NCBI RefSeq assembly: GCF_014212135.1
Contig: NZ_JACJVQ010000008.1
Location: 1-64,000 of the forward strand
From: Cohnella thailandensis
GTDB taxonomy: Bacteria > Bacillota > Bacilli > Paenibacillales > Paenibacillaceae
Length of the DNA: 64,000 nucleotides
Reading direction: 5' to 3'
A program made the position numbers and the translations under genes. The number at the start of each line of letters is the position of its first letter. Position 1 is the first letter of the stretch. Below are positions 52,356 to 61,356 of the stretch, piece by piece. The notes beneath the pieces were generated by a model. It did no database searches, was not told the DNA's origin, and was given only the letters and a program-made list of their open reading frames with translations.

Positions 52356-53669
52356 TTACTTCTTCCAGTCGCTCGGGCTGATGCCGTAATATTTCTTGAA
52401 AATCTTGCTGAAGTGCTCCGGGGATTCGTACCCGACCCGGTCCGCGATCTCGTAGCGGCGCAAGTCGGTCGTCTCGATCAGCCGTTTGCTCTCCTCCATG
52501 CGAAGCCGGATCACGTATTCCCATAGATTGCAGTTCATGTATTTTTTGAAAAGGTAGCTCAAGTAGTTCGGACTGACATGGTTGTGATGGGCGACCTCAT
52601 TGAGCGTAATCCCCTTCTTCATGTAGTTCTCGTCGATATAATGCTTCGCTTGCTCGACGATGCCGTTGCTCTGAGCGAGTCCTTCCTCCGCGGTCGAGCC
52701 GTCCTCCCGGCTCCCCCACTTGTAATCGCCGTAATAGAACACGTGATGATCCGGATGCTCTTCCCTCCAGCGCAAGGCGCGGGCCGCCTGCAGGCCGACG
52801 GTCGGAATGAAAACGACGTCCTTCAGGATCTGGCTGATCCCGACGAACACCCGGCGCTGCAGGAACTTCTCGATGTGAAAATGCAGGCTGCGGCCGATAT
52901 ACTCCAGCTGGTCGATCTTGTTCATCGCGGTCTCGTTGTACTCTTGCTCGCTCCATTCGATAAGGACGCAAAGCTCGTCGTCCCCGGAATAGAAAGCCTG
53001 ATGCTTGCGCTCCTCGCTCAGGAGCTCGTTCACGATGTTGAGCGCCGCGTAACGGAGCAGGCCCCTGTCCTTCGCGGGAAGCTCGCCCAGCTCCAGCTTG
53101 ACGCGGAAGACCGCGAAGTAAGGTCCATCGATCGATACTCCGAATCCTCCGCTCAATTCCTCCGCGATTTTTTTGGCCTCCAGGGGTTCTCCTTTGACCA
53201 GCCGGTTCAGCCATTCGTTTTTGCTCTCGTTCGGGCTCTCCATCTGGAAGTTCGTCCGGAGGTTCGACAGAAGCTCCTCTCCCGGCACGGACGGCTTCTC
53301 CATCTGCAGCAGCACGTTGCGGACCGTATCGAGGAATTGCTCGTTGTTCAGAGGTTTGATGAGGTAATCCTTCGCACCCAGCCGCATCGCCGTCTGCGCG
53401 TATTGGAACGTCTCGTGGGCGGAGATGACGATCGTCTCCACCCACGGCTTCATGATCTTGGCCTGGTGCATCAGCTCGATCCCGTTCATCGTCCCCATCT
53501 GGATGTCCGTCACGATCAGGTCGACATCCTCCAGCCTCAAGTAATCGAGCGCCTCCTGACCGTTGTTCGCGATAAAAATCGTTCCGATGCTTAGTCCCGA
53601 AGCTTGAAGCAGGTTGCTGAGCCCCCGGCAGATGAGGGGTTCGTCGTCCACCAGAAGAATCGTGTACAT
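52356..53669 (-). CDS. YesN-type response regulator (REC + AraC HTH), second system
   Basis: A 437-residue regulator: receiver domain (1-122) with D8/D9, phospho-acceptor D55 (IVTDIQM) and KDYLIKPLN, a middle linker, and the C-terminal AraC HTH (about 335-437; GITLNEVAHHNHVSPNYLSYLFKKYM, YESPEHFSKIFKKYYG). It is 14 bp downstream of the kinase gene. It is expected to activate the transporter genes. Confidence 0.93.
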   Translation of the reverse strand: MYTILLVDDEPLICRGLSNLLQASGLSIGTIFIANNGQEALDYLRLEDVDLIVTDIQMGTMNGIELMHQAKIMKPWVETIVISAHETFQYAQTAMRLGAKDYLIKPLNNEQFLDTVRNVLLQMEKPSVPGEELLSNLRTNFQMESPNESKNEWLNRLVKGEPLEAKKIAEELSGGFGVSIDGPYFAVFRVKLELGELPAKDRGLLRYAALNIVNELLSEERKHQAFYSGDDELCVLIEWSEQEYNETAMNKIDQLEYIGRSLHFHIEKFLQRRVFVGISQILKDVVFIPTVGLQAARALRWREEHPDHHVFYYGDYKWGSREDGSTAEEGLAQSNGIVEQAKHYIDENYMKKGITLNEVAHHNHVSPNYLSYLFKKYMNCNLWEYVIRLRMEESKRLIETTDLRRYEIADRVGYESPEHFSKIFKKYYGISPSDWKK

Positions 53670-53683
53670 GCCTGTCTCCTCCT

Positions 53684-55501
53684 TTATTCCGTCTCGCCGT
53701 CATTCTCCTGATAGGGCAGCTTGATCGTGGCCGTCGTCCCTCCGCCTTCCGTCTCGGAATAGGTAATTCCGAATTCGGAGCCGTAATGAAGCTGAATTCT
53801 TTCGAACACGTTGTGGATGCCGTACCCCGTCGAAGAGTCCGTTCTCGGTTCGCGAATGATGCGGTTCAGCCATTCGTGATCGACCTTTTTGTAGCCGTTG
53901 TCGATGACCTGGATGAACACGAGGTCGCCTTCTCTCCTTGAATTCACGAGGATCAGGCCGTCTTCTCCCATATTGCGGACGCCGTGCAGAATGGCATTCT
54001 CGATAAGCGGCTGAAGCGTGATCTTCGGAATGAGAGCGTTCGCCGCGTCCGGATCCATGTTCCACTGAACGCGGAATTCGTACTCGTATCTTTTCAACTG
54101 AAGGTTGGTGTAGGCCGCGGCATGCTCCGTCTCCTCCCGGATCGCGATCAGCTCTCGGCCGCGGCTAAGGCTGATCCTCATCAGCTTGGACAGCTCCTTG
54201 ATCATCTCCGCCGAATCGGAGTTGCCCTCCAGGGTGCTTTTCCAATAGATGCTCTCCAACGTGTTATACAGAAGGTGAGGATTAATCTGCTGATAGAGCA
54301 GCTTAAGCTGCGACTCCTTCTGCTTGATATCCATCACGTATTGCTCCTCGATCAGAACGTTGAGGCGATGCGCCATGTTGTGGACCGAGTGAATGAGCAC
54401 CCCGACCTCGTCGTTTCTCGGATGCCCGGCCTCCTCCGGAACTTTGCGGCCCGGCTCATAGCTCCTCACGAATCCGGCGAGCCGCTGCAGAGGCGTCAGG
54501 AGCGATCGCCAGAAGTACGCCATGACGACGAGCCCGAACAGCGAATACGCGATCGAGATCCACTGGATCGCTCTCTTCACTTCGCTTTGCTGCTTGAGCA
54601 GAGCCGACGTCGAAATCCGATAGACCAGCTTCTGGTTAAGCTCCGAGCTGGAATGAACGACGTAGATGAAGCCTTCCTCGATCGCGTCCACGATGCCTTC
54701 GCTGTCCGGGTTGGCGGCCAGCTCGCTCGGGAGCTCCAGAGTGTTCCCCATCTGGTCCGGAACCGTCGAGGCCAGAACCATGTTCTGCGAATCCGTGAAG
54801 TAGAGCTCGCCGTTATCCGGAAGCGAGACCGTCGCCAGCGACTGCTCGATTCTCTTGTCCATGTTCGTGGCGACGAGAGCGCCGACGATGGCCCTTCCGC
54901 TCTGGACGCTGTTCACGGCGCGAATATAGGCGAGCGTCTTGGAGTTCGTGCCGATTCCGATTCCGTCGATGATTTTGAGATAGCCTCTCCCTTTGCGCGC
55001 GATCGCCTCGTCGACCCAAGAAGGCTTATACAAGTACGAGTAGAAAAACACGCCTCCGTTTTTGTATTTGGAATTCGACACCGGAGCGAAATTATATTCG
55101 TTAAGCGGATCGTACACGAACAAGTAATAATAGTTGGCCCCTCCGCCGCTAAGCCCCATGGTGAACGTCGAGAGCAGCTTATCCGTCGTCTCGTACAGCT
55201 TCACCCGGTCCAGAACGTCCTCTTCGCTCGCTTGCATCTGCTGCACCTGAGGGTTCTGGATGATCGTCGTCATGACCCGGTGCACCGTATCGATATCCCG
55301 GTTGATCAGAAGATGATTCTGCTTGTTCAGCTCGGCATAGGCGTTCGTGACGTGGCGCTTGAGGATCTGCTCCGTCTTCACGTTCGCGTACCAATTCAAG
55401 ATAAACACCGGACTTACGAGAACGATGAAGAGCAGGACCAATTGCTGCTTGACCTTCATTCTCGTCAGCGGGTTATGGAAACGAAGCTTAACCATGGGCA
55501 A
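53684..55501 (-). CDS. YesM-type sensor histidine kinase, second system
   Basis: A 605-residue kinase: membrane segment near 20-40, extracellular Cache-type sensor, second segment near 315-335, HAMP (about 335-390), coiled region, then His_kinase with QINPHLLYNTLESIYW (phospho-acceptor H409) and HATPase_c with NAILHGVRNMGEDG and GYGIHNVFERI. It begins the kinase-regulator-transporter order on the minus strand and likely responds to the transported sugar. Confidence 0.93.
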   Translation of the reverse strand: MPMVKLRFHNPLTRMKVKQQLVLLFIVLVSPVFILNWYANVKTEQILKRHVTNAYAELNKQNHLLINRDIDTVHRVMTTIIQNPQVQQMQASEEDVLDRVKLYETTDKLLSTFTMGLSGGGANYYYLFVYDPLNEYNFAPVSNSKYKNGGVFFYSYLYKPSWVDEAIARKGRGYLKIIDGIGIGTNSKTLAYIRAVNSVQSGRAIVGALVATNMDKRIEQSLATVSLPDNGELYFTDSQNMVLASTVPDQMGNTLELPSELAANPDSEGIVDAIEEGFIYVVHSSSELNQKLVYRISTSALLKQQSEVKRAIQWISIAYSLFGLVVMAYFWRSLLTPLQRLAGFVRSYEPGRKVPEEAGHPRNDEVGVLIHSVHNMAHRLNVLIEEQYVMDIKQKESQLKLLYQQINPHLLYNTLESIYWKSTLEGNSDSAEMIKELSKLMRISLSRGRELIAIREETEHAAAYTNLQLKRYEYEFRVQWNMDPDAANALIPKITLQPLIENAILHGVRNMGEDGLILVNSRREGDLVFIQVIDNGYKKVDHEWLNRIIREPRTDSSTGYGIHNVFERIQLHYGSEFGITYSETEGGGTTATIKLPYQENDGETE

Positions 55502-55637
55502 AGTCCCCCTACTCTCCTAAAACCCTATTAGTATAAGGCCTCATCCGCTAGCGGTAAGCGTTATCAACCATTTCCGTAAAAAAGACTACGATCTCCTTGG
55601 ATACGCACATGGGCGGTAAGAGGCACGTTGTCCGGGG

Positions 55638-55877
55638 TTAATCGGTTGAAGCTCGGTCCGCGCACTCGCCGCATAAGCAAGCTCTCATCCTCAGCTCGGG
55701 AGGGATCCGGCTCAGCGTCTTCTCGGAGAAGGTAGCCCGGCTGCACCAGCACGTCTCCGGCGGCCGGCCCGCCGTGGCCGCGCAGCCGTTCGCCTTCCCG
55801 CAGAGGGGGCAGACGGACGGATCGAAATTCCCGGCATCCGGCTGTTTTCTATCGTTTTTGCTCGTATGTACTCCCAT
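55638..55877 (-). CDS. Cysteine-rich CWC-domain small protein
   Basis: A 79-residue protein with eight cysteines in the CWC pattern: CPLCGKANGC, ETCWCSRATF, ACLCGEC. The spacing suggests a metal-binding (probably zinc) fold. Similar short proteins occur across proteobacteria and Firmicutes with no known function. The ATG at 55877 has GGTGCC upstream, a modest site. Confidence 0.72.
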   Translation of the reverse strand: MGVHTSKNDRKQPDAGNFDPSVCPLCGKANGCAATAGRPPETCWCSRATFSEKTLSRIPPELRMRACLCGECADRASTD

Positions 55878-56060
55878 CGCTCGGCACCTTCCCGTTCAGG
55901 TTTCTGAGCCCATCGTACTAGTTGCCGGGGGAAATGACAATATGAATTATCCGCGTACGATCAATAGGGCAGAACGGAGCGGGATACCCGCACAGACAAT
56001 GCGGCAAGGTCCGAATAACATATGGGGAAACCTTGTTCCGTCAAAGTTGGTGATAAACAA

Positions 56061-56381
56061 ATGAGACGCTGCGGCCGCAAATCGAAGAGGACAAGAAGGC
56101 GCGTGCGCCGGCCGCGGGTTTTGAAGGCCGGATCGACCACATTCTATGCCCTGTCGGATGGGAAAAAGAGAATCTATACCAATCGGGACGGCGTTCAGGG
56201 ATACGGGGTGAACCGCATCCCCAATCCGCGCACCGTCTCGCTCGTAAACGTTCTAGTGAACGGCGTCTTGCAGCCCAAATCGCTGTACGAAATCAAATCG
56301 GGCAAGCTTCGGCTTCTGTCGGACGACGTGCCGGCGGAAGGAGTGCCGATTATCGTTCAATCGATCTCTATTTTCGCCTAG
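56061..56381 (+). CDS. DUF4183-domain protein with basic N-terminus
   Basis: A 106-residue protein. The first 20 residues are very basic (RRCGRKSKRTRRRVRRPR), then a DUF4183 beta-domain: TTFYALSDGKKRIYTNRDG, VLVNGVLQPKSLYEIKSGKLRLLS and VPIIVQSISI. DUF4183 proteins are common in spore formers and likely belong to spore-surface layers. I chose the ATG at 56061, preceded by GGTGAT; an earlier ATG at 56022 is possible. The next gene encodes another DUF4183 protein. Confidence 0.75.
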   Translation: MRRCGRKSKRTRRRVRRPRVLKAGSTTFYALSDGKKRIYTNRDGVQGYGVNRIPNPRTVSLVNVLVNGVLQPKSLYEIKSGKLRLLSDDVPAEGVPIIVQSISIFA

Positions 56382-56405
56382 GCCGGCAAGAAGGGAGGTG
56401 ACAGC

Positions 56406-56825
56406 ATGGCTGCTTCATTAATCAAACTTTATGTCGCGGCTGCGGCTTCCGCTCCGGTAGCCACGGGCGGCGAAGTGACGACGACCGTAAATCCCGACGT
56501 CGCGAGGTTCAATGCCACGGTCGCGGCGGGAATGATCGGGGCGACGGATACAACGATTCCCGCGGCCAGCTTCCTGGACGACAACGGCGATCCGATTACC
56601 GAGCTGCCGGCTCCTCCGACGGATGGGTATATCAACGTGTACGTGAACGGCGTTTTGCAAGAAGCGGGGCTCTCCGTCCTGACGACCGCGCAATTGGTGC
56701 TGAGCACGGCCGCCATTCCCGCCGGAGCCCCGGTCGTACTTCAGGTTTCGGATTATTCCAACTCGGCTTCGACGATTACGGTGGAGCCGACCATCTCCGC
56801 TCCGACCATAACGGTAACGGTGTAA
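56406..56825 (+). CDS. DUF4183-domain protein
   Basis: A 139-residue, Ala/Thr/Val-rich protein with the DUF4183 core INVYVNGVLQEAGLSVLTTAQLVLS and VVLQVSDYSNSAS. Excellent ribosome-binding site GGGAGGTGA. It is 24 bp after the basic DUF4183 gene and probably coexpressed. It resembles surface/spore-coat proteins by composition; role not proven. Followed by a strong bidirectional terminator. Confidence 0.75.
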   Translation: MAASLIKLYVAAAASAPVATGGEVTTTVNPDVARFNATVAAGMIGATDTTIPAASFLDDNGDPITELPAPPTDGYINVYVNGVLQEAGLSVLTTAQLVLSTAAIPAGAPVVLQVSDYSNSASTITVEPTISAPTITVTV

Positions 56826-56842
56826 GCGATCGCCGCCCGTCC

Positions 56843-56890
56843 AAAGCAACGAACCTGCCGGTCATGAAGACCGCGCAGGTTCGTTGCTTT
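56843..56890. terminator. Bidirectional terminator
   Basis: A 16-bp perfect outer stem AAAGCAACGAACCTGC / GCAGGTTCGTTGCTTT encloses an inner CGGTC/GACCG hairpin, between convergent genes. Confidence 0.9.
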
Positions 56891-56902
56891 GGTTGGCCTA
56901 TT

Positions 56903-57724
56903 CTATTTAATCGCGCGATCGGCGAACCAATCGTAGCTGAAGCCCGCCTGCTCGGGCTTGTGGCTGTCGGAGCCGTACACCAGCTCGATTCCTTGCTCCA
57001 GGCAGGCTTGCATGAACCACTCCGGCACGTAAGCTTCCTCGCAGGTCGCCACCCGGAAGCCGGCCACGTTCACGTCGACGCCGATATTCGCCGCCTTCAG
57101 CTTCGGAAGCAGCCCTTCAAGCCTGCGGCGGATCAAGACCGGGTCCATCTCCGGCAGCTCCTTATGGAACTTGCGGATCAGGTTCACGTGCCCGATCCGC
57201 TTGCGCATCGGAAGCTGCGCCGCCCACTCGATCTCCATCTCCACGTGATTGAAGTATTCGTCGACCACCTTGTCGATCGAGCCGTAATAGCCGAGGAACG
57301 CGTCCTTGAAGTCGTCCGCCGTATAGTCGATGCAGCGGATGCTGCCTCCCCGGCTCGGAAGGTAATGCACCGACACGACCGCATCCTCCATCTTCGCCGC
57401 CCACTTGTCGACGATGCGATCGGAGAAGGATTCGTTCTTGTAGAGGTAGTCCATCTCGAGCCCGATCGCGAGCTCGATCCTTCCTTCGTACCTCGCCTTA
57501 ACCTCCTGCATGTAGGCGAAGTAATCCGGCAGCTCCCGCTCCGGCATCGCCAGCTCCAGCATCAGCTTCGGATCGTCTACCAGCTTGTCAGGCAAAGGCG
57601 GATGCTCGGTCACGCTATATCTCTGGAAGCCGAGCCCGATCGCCCGGTCCAGGTACTCCTGCTGTTCGGCCGGATTGCCGTGATAACAGAACTTGCTGTG
57701 CGTATGTCCATCCCACTTCAACAC
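56903..57724 (-). CDS. PHP-family histidinol-phosphatase
   Basis: A 273-residue metallophosphatase of the HisJ/HisK type: DGHTHSKFC (H7, H9), SVTEHPPLP, LAIGLEMDYL, SVHYL and C-terminal YGSDSHKPEQ provide the trinuclear metal ligands. It would dephosphorylate histidinol phosphate in histidine biosynthesis. No other his gene is visible here. The ATG has AGGAGAAACG upstream. Confidence 0.86.
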   Translation of the reverse strand: MLKWDGHTHSKFCYHGNPAEQQEYLDRAIGLGFQRYSVTEHPPLPDKLVDDPKLMLELAMPERELPDYFAYMQEVKARYEGRIELAIGLEMDYLYKNESFSDRIVDKWAAKMEDAVVSVHYLPSRGGSIRCIDYTADDFKDAFLGYYGSIDKVVDEYFNHVEMEIEWAAQLPMRKRIGHVNLIRKFHKELPEMDPVLIRRRLEGLLPKLKAANIGVDVNVAGFRVATCEEAYVPEWFMQACLEQGIELVYGSDSHKPEQAGFSYDWFADRAIK

Positions 57725-57912
57725 GACGTTTCTCCTCCCGCGGATTCGTTTTTCCCATTTCGGATTGAACTCATTGTAGCATTCGCGCGGAGGGCAGGTG
57801 AAGCGAATCTTCGGTCTAACGACTATTAAGGAGTCTATCGGTCCATAAGTCTATCACTTCCCGATAGCTTGTTTCATATGATGCTGAAGAATCCATAGAA
57901 AGGAATGATCCT

Positions 57913-58527
57913 ATGTACAAAAGAAAACTCGTAAAATCGACGGCAAAGAGAACGCGGGTCCCGGCCAAAAGAGTGACCATCTCCGCCGCCAAAGTAAAAC
58001 AACTGATTGCGTCCGCCCAACGATCCTTAAGCGCGCAAAAACCCGTCGTGATCAGCCAAAACAGAACGATCGTCACGAACGGCAACTGGGTAAATGCCCT
58101 TCCGATCACGCGAAATCCGGCTTGGGTAGCGCCGCAGCCGAGCGGATCCTACCTATGGGGCAGCAACGATCCGAACGGTCCGGCGGCCGTTGTCGCCAGA
58201 AGATTTACCATCAACAGGGACCTGGATGAAATCGACACGGCCAACCTGTTCCTGGCCGTCGACAACTTCGCCATCGTTCTCATAAACGGAAGGTCCGTGG
58301 TTATCGATAGTCCGCAGGGCAACGTATCTTTCTTTAATCCCGGAAGAACGTTCAATATTTTGCGATTCCTTCGCCGAGGCAGCAATAATATCGTTATCGC
58401 CGCCTTTAACTTCCCGTCGAACGCCAACAGAAGCGACAGCAATCCCGCCGGCGTCTTCGCCCGCATCACCATTCAATTCGAAGAAGACAACAATGCCGCG
58501 CAAAGAAAGGTTCGCCGCCGCAGGTAA
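57913..58527 (+). CDS. Unrecognised basic beta-rich protein (spore coat-like context)
   Basis: A 204-residue protein I do not recognise. A Lys/Arg-rich N-terminus (1-50; YKRKLVKSTAKRTRVPAKR) precedes a beta-sandwich-like domain with FTINRDLDEIDTANLFLAVDNFAIVLING and FLRRGSNNIVIAAFNFPSN, resembling carbohydrate-binding or galactose-binding-like modules. It ends RKVRRRR. No signal peptide. Basic termini and proximity to the DUF4183 genes would fit a spore-surface protein, but this is inference. Good AAGGAATGATC start context. Confidence 0.7.
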   Translation: MYKRKLVKSTAKRTRVPAKRVTISAAKVKQLIASAQRSLSAQKPVVISQNRTIVTNGNWVNALPITRNPAWVAPQPSGSYLWGSNDPNGPAAVVARRFTINRDLDEIDTANLFLAVDNFAIVLINGRSVVIDSPQGNVSFFNPGRTFNILRFLRRGSNNIVIAAFNFPSNANRSDSNPAGVFARITIQFEEDNNAAQRKVRRRR

Positions 58528-58596
58528 GGCAAGGACAGGTAAGGCAAGGACAGGTAAGGCAGGGAGCAGGTAAGGCAGGGAGCAGGTAAAGCAGGA
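58521..58596 (+). repeat. 15-16-bp tandem repeat spanning the stop codon
   Basis: CAGGTAAGGCAAGGA occurs twice, followed by three CAGGTAA(G/A)GCAGGGAG-like copies, beginning in the last codons of the basic protein gene. The stop codon is supplied by the first copy. Likely slippage-prone. Confidence 0.8.
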
Positions 58597-58602
58597 CGAA
58601 GC

Positions 58603-58628
58603 AAAGGGGCGCTCGGGGCGCCCCTTTT
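58603..58628 (+). terminator. Terminator
   Basis: AAAGGGGCGC / GCGCCCCTTT stem with a short TCGG-region loop, followed by TTTTAT; downstream of the basic protein gene. Confidence 0.8.
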
Positions 58629-58672
58629 ATGTTGAATGCTTATTCTTCTCTGAGCTTGATCCCAGCTCACTC

Positions 58673-60283
58673 TTACCATGTCGCGACGATGCCGTCCGTT
58701 CGTGAATCGGTGCCCCCGCACAGCACGCCCGATTCCGGGTCGCGCAAGATGATCTGGCCACGGCCGAAGGAGCCTGACTCGAGCGCGAAGCGAATGTCGT
58801 GGCCCCTGCGGGCGAGCGCCTGCGCGACCGCGGCCGGGAAACCGGGCTCGACCAGAACGGTCCGGCCGTTCGTCCATTGCCAGCGCGGAGCGTCGAGCGC
58901 CGCCTGCGGATGGAGACCGAAGTCGATCAGGTTCATGATCGATTGTACATGGCCCTGCGGCTGCATGAGGCCGCCCATGACGCCGAACGGGCCGACCGGC
59001 CCCCCGCCTCGAGTCAGAAAACCGGGGATGATCGTATGATAAGTCCGCTTGCCCGGCTCGAGCCGGTTCGCGGCATCCTCTTCCAACGAGAAGTCTCGGC
59101 CCCGATTCTGGAGCGCGATGCCGGTGCCCGGAACGACGAGGCCGGAGCCGAACTGCATGTAATTGCTCTGAATGAACGACACCATGCCGCCTTCTCCGTC
59201 CGCGGCCGCCAGGTATACGGTGCCCCCGCCCTTAGGCTTCCCGGCTTCGGGAAACCCGGCGCGGTCCCCGATCAGCTCGCGCCTTGCCGCCGCGTATTCG
59301 TCAGATAACAGAGCGCCTACGTCTTCCTTCATATTTAGAGGATCGGTCACATACTTCTTGCCGTCCGCGAAGGCGAGCTTGATCGCTTCGATCTGCTTGT
59401 GGTAGGTGTCCGCATCTCCGGGATGCAAGTTCTCGAAGCCCTTAAGCACGTTCAATGCCTGCAAGGCGATCAAGCCCTGGCCGTTCGGCGGCAGCTCCCA
59501 AACCTCGTAGCCCCGGTAGGACACGCCTATCGGCTCCACCCATTCGGGGCGGAACGCGGCCAGGTCCTCTTCGCTTAAGAAACCGCCGGCTTCGCCGATG
59601 AACTTGGCGATTCGTCCGGCCAGCTCGCCGCGATAGAATTCCTCCGCTTCGCTGTCGCCGATGAGCCGCAGCGTGCGGGCATGGCCGGGCGATGCCCAAA
59701 GCTCCCCGGCGGCGGGCGGCTTGCCTCCCGGGGCGAACGTCTCGAACCATCCCTCGAAGCTTGGCCCCCGCAACTCCTTCCGGTACTGCTCGAACGACTT
59801 GCCCCAATGATAAGCCGCCGTCGGGGATACCGGATAGCCCTCCTCCGCATAGCGGATAGCGGGCTTCAGCGCTTCGGCAAGCGGCAGCCGCCCGAAGCGG
59901 CGAGACAGCGCCGCCCAGGCGGCCGGGGCGCCCGGAACGGTAACCGGGAGCGCGCCGTAGCTGGGCATGCTATCATGTCCCGCCCGCTTCACCGCTTCGA
60001 CGGAGATGGATCGCGGCGCCGGACCGCTGGCGTTCAGACCGTGCAGCTTGCCTTCGATCCAGACCAGCGCGAAAGCATCGCCGCCGATTCCGTTCGAGCA
60101 AGGCTCGACGACGGTTAAGGAGGCCGCGGTCGCGATGGCCGCATCCACCGCGTTGCCGCCGAGCTTCAGGATCTCGAGCCCGGCTTGCGCGGCGAGCGGC
60201 TGGGAGGTAGCGACCATGCCCTTGCGGGCGTAGGCGGGAGTACGATACGAAGGGTAAGGATGATAGAGCGGATCGACTGTCAT
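58673..60283 (-). CDS. Gamma-glutamyltransferase-family protein
   Basis: A 536-residue Ntn-hydrolase of the GGT family. The autoprocessing/catalytic Thr is T355 in GGGTVYLAAADGEGG, with the downstream SFIQSNYMQFGSG region and the acceptor-side GGTDSRTDG. It hydrolyses or transfers gamma-glutamyl groups, for example from glutathione conjugates. There is no signal peptide, so it is a cytoplasmic form, as found with organosulfur operons. It is the last gene of the minus-strand run from 64000, 48 bp from the cysteine synthase start. Confidence 0.9.
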   Translation of the reverse strand: MTVDPLYHPYPSYRTPAYARKGMVATSQPLAAQAGLEILKLGGNAVDAAIATAASLTVVEPCSNGIGGDAFALVWIEGKLHGLNASGPAPRSISVEAVKRAGHDSMPSYGALPVTVPGAPAAWAALSRRFGRLPLAEALKPAIRYAEEGYPVSPTAAYHWGKSFEQYRKELRGPSFEGWFETFAPGGKPPAAGELWASPGHARTLRLIGDSEAEEFYRGELAGRIAKFIGEAGGFLSEEDLAAFRPEWVEPIGVSYRGYEVWELPPNGQGLIALQALNVLKGFENLHPGDADTYHKQIEAIKLAFADGKKYVTDPLNMKEDVGALLSDEYAAARRELIGDRAGFPEAGKPKGGGTVYLAAADGEGGMVSFIQSNYMQFGSGLVVPGTGIALQNRGRDFSLEEDAANRLEPGKRTYHTIIPGFLTRGGGPVGPFGVMGGLMQPQGHVQSIMNLIDFGLHPQAALDAPRWQWTNGRTVLVEPGFPAAVAQALARRGHDIRFALESGSFGRGQIILRDPESGVLCGGTDSRTDGIVATW

Positions 60284-60331
60284 CTGTGGAGCTCCCTTTT
60301 TCTTCGGATGGATAATTCCGCGAACCGACAG

Positions 60332-61258
60332 TCAGTCGTCGAATACGTCCGAGCTGAGGTATCGCTCCCCGTTGTCCGGCGCGATGCACAGCACCCGCTT
60401 GCCGGCCCCGAGCTTTCTCGCTTCCCTCAACGCCGTCCAGACCGCCGCGCCGGACGAAGGACCGACGAGGATGCCTTCGAAAATCGCGAGCTGGCGCGCC
60501 ATCTTGACCGCGTCGGCATCCGACACTTGAACGATCTCGTCGTACACGCTCTGATTGATGACGCCCGGGACGAACCCCGGTCCCGCTCCGATCAGCTTGT
60601 GAGGGCCCGGCTTGCCGCCGGACAGCACCGGCGAGCCCTGCGGCTCGATGACGACGATCCGGATATTCGGCAGGGCTTCGCGCAGCACCTCGCCCGTTCC
60701 GGTAATCGTCCCGCCCGTGCCCGCGGGAGCCACGAACGAATCGAGCTGCCCGTCCATCTGCTCGAGGATCTCGAGAGCCGTCGTCGTGCGATGGATCGCC
60801 GGATTCGCCGGGTTCTCGAACTGCTGAGGCACGAAGCTGCCCGGGATTTGCCGCTGCAGCTCCAGCGCCTTGCGAATCGCTCCCGACATTCGCTCGCCGG
60901 CCGGCGTCAGCACGACCTCCGCTCCGTACGCTTTCAGAATGTTGATGCGTTCCTTCGTCGCGTTGGACGGCATCGTGATGATGAGCCGGTAGCCCTTGGC
61001 CGCCGCGTTCATCGCAAGCCCGATGCCGGTGTTGCCGCTAGTCGGCTCGATAATGGTAGAGCCAGGCCTCAGCCGGCCCGACTTCTCCGCGTCGACGATC
61101 AGATTGAACGCGGCCCGGTCCTTCAGACTGCCGCTCGGATTGAAATATTCCAGCTTCACGTAGACTTCCGCGTCCCCTTCGCTGGTCAAACGATTCAATC
61201 GGACCGCGGGCGTCTCTCCGATCAAATCCGTAATGCTGTTCACTCGTTTAGAAGCCAT
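60332..61258 (-). CDS. cysK: Cysteine synthase family (PLP-dependent)
   Basis: A 308-residue PLP enzyme with cofactor Lys46 in PSGSLKDRAA, PTSGNTGIGLAM and the phosphate-binding GTGGTITG. It makes cysteine from O-acetylserine and sulfide, or a related beta-replacement. The ATG at 61258 has CAGGAGG; a longer frame to 61318 lacks such a site. It stands in an operon with GGT, class II aldolase and a flavin monooxygenase, suggesting sulfur recovery. Confidence 0.9.
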   Translation of the reverse strand: MASKRVNSITDLIGETPAVRLNRLTSEGDAEVYVKLEYFNPSGSLKDRAAFNLIVDAEKSGRLRPGSTIIEPTSGNTGIGLAMNAAAKGYRLIITMPSNATKERINILKAYGAEVVLTPAGERMSGAIRKALELQRQIPGSFVPQQFENPANPAIHRTTTALEILEQMDGQLDSFVAPAGTGGTITGTGEVLREALPNIRIVVIEPQGSPVLSGGKPGPHKLIGAGPGFVPGVINQSVYDEIVQVSDADAVKMARQLAIFEGILVGPSSGAAVWTALREARKLGAGKRVLCIAPDNGERYLSSDVFDD

Positions 61259-61356
61259 AAGGCATCCTCCTGTTACCGTCCGGCATGTCCGGTCGGGTGG
61301 TCTTGCGTTAGGCCGCATCGATGGCGAACCGCGATCTTAATTCAGCTCGCTTCATC

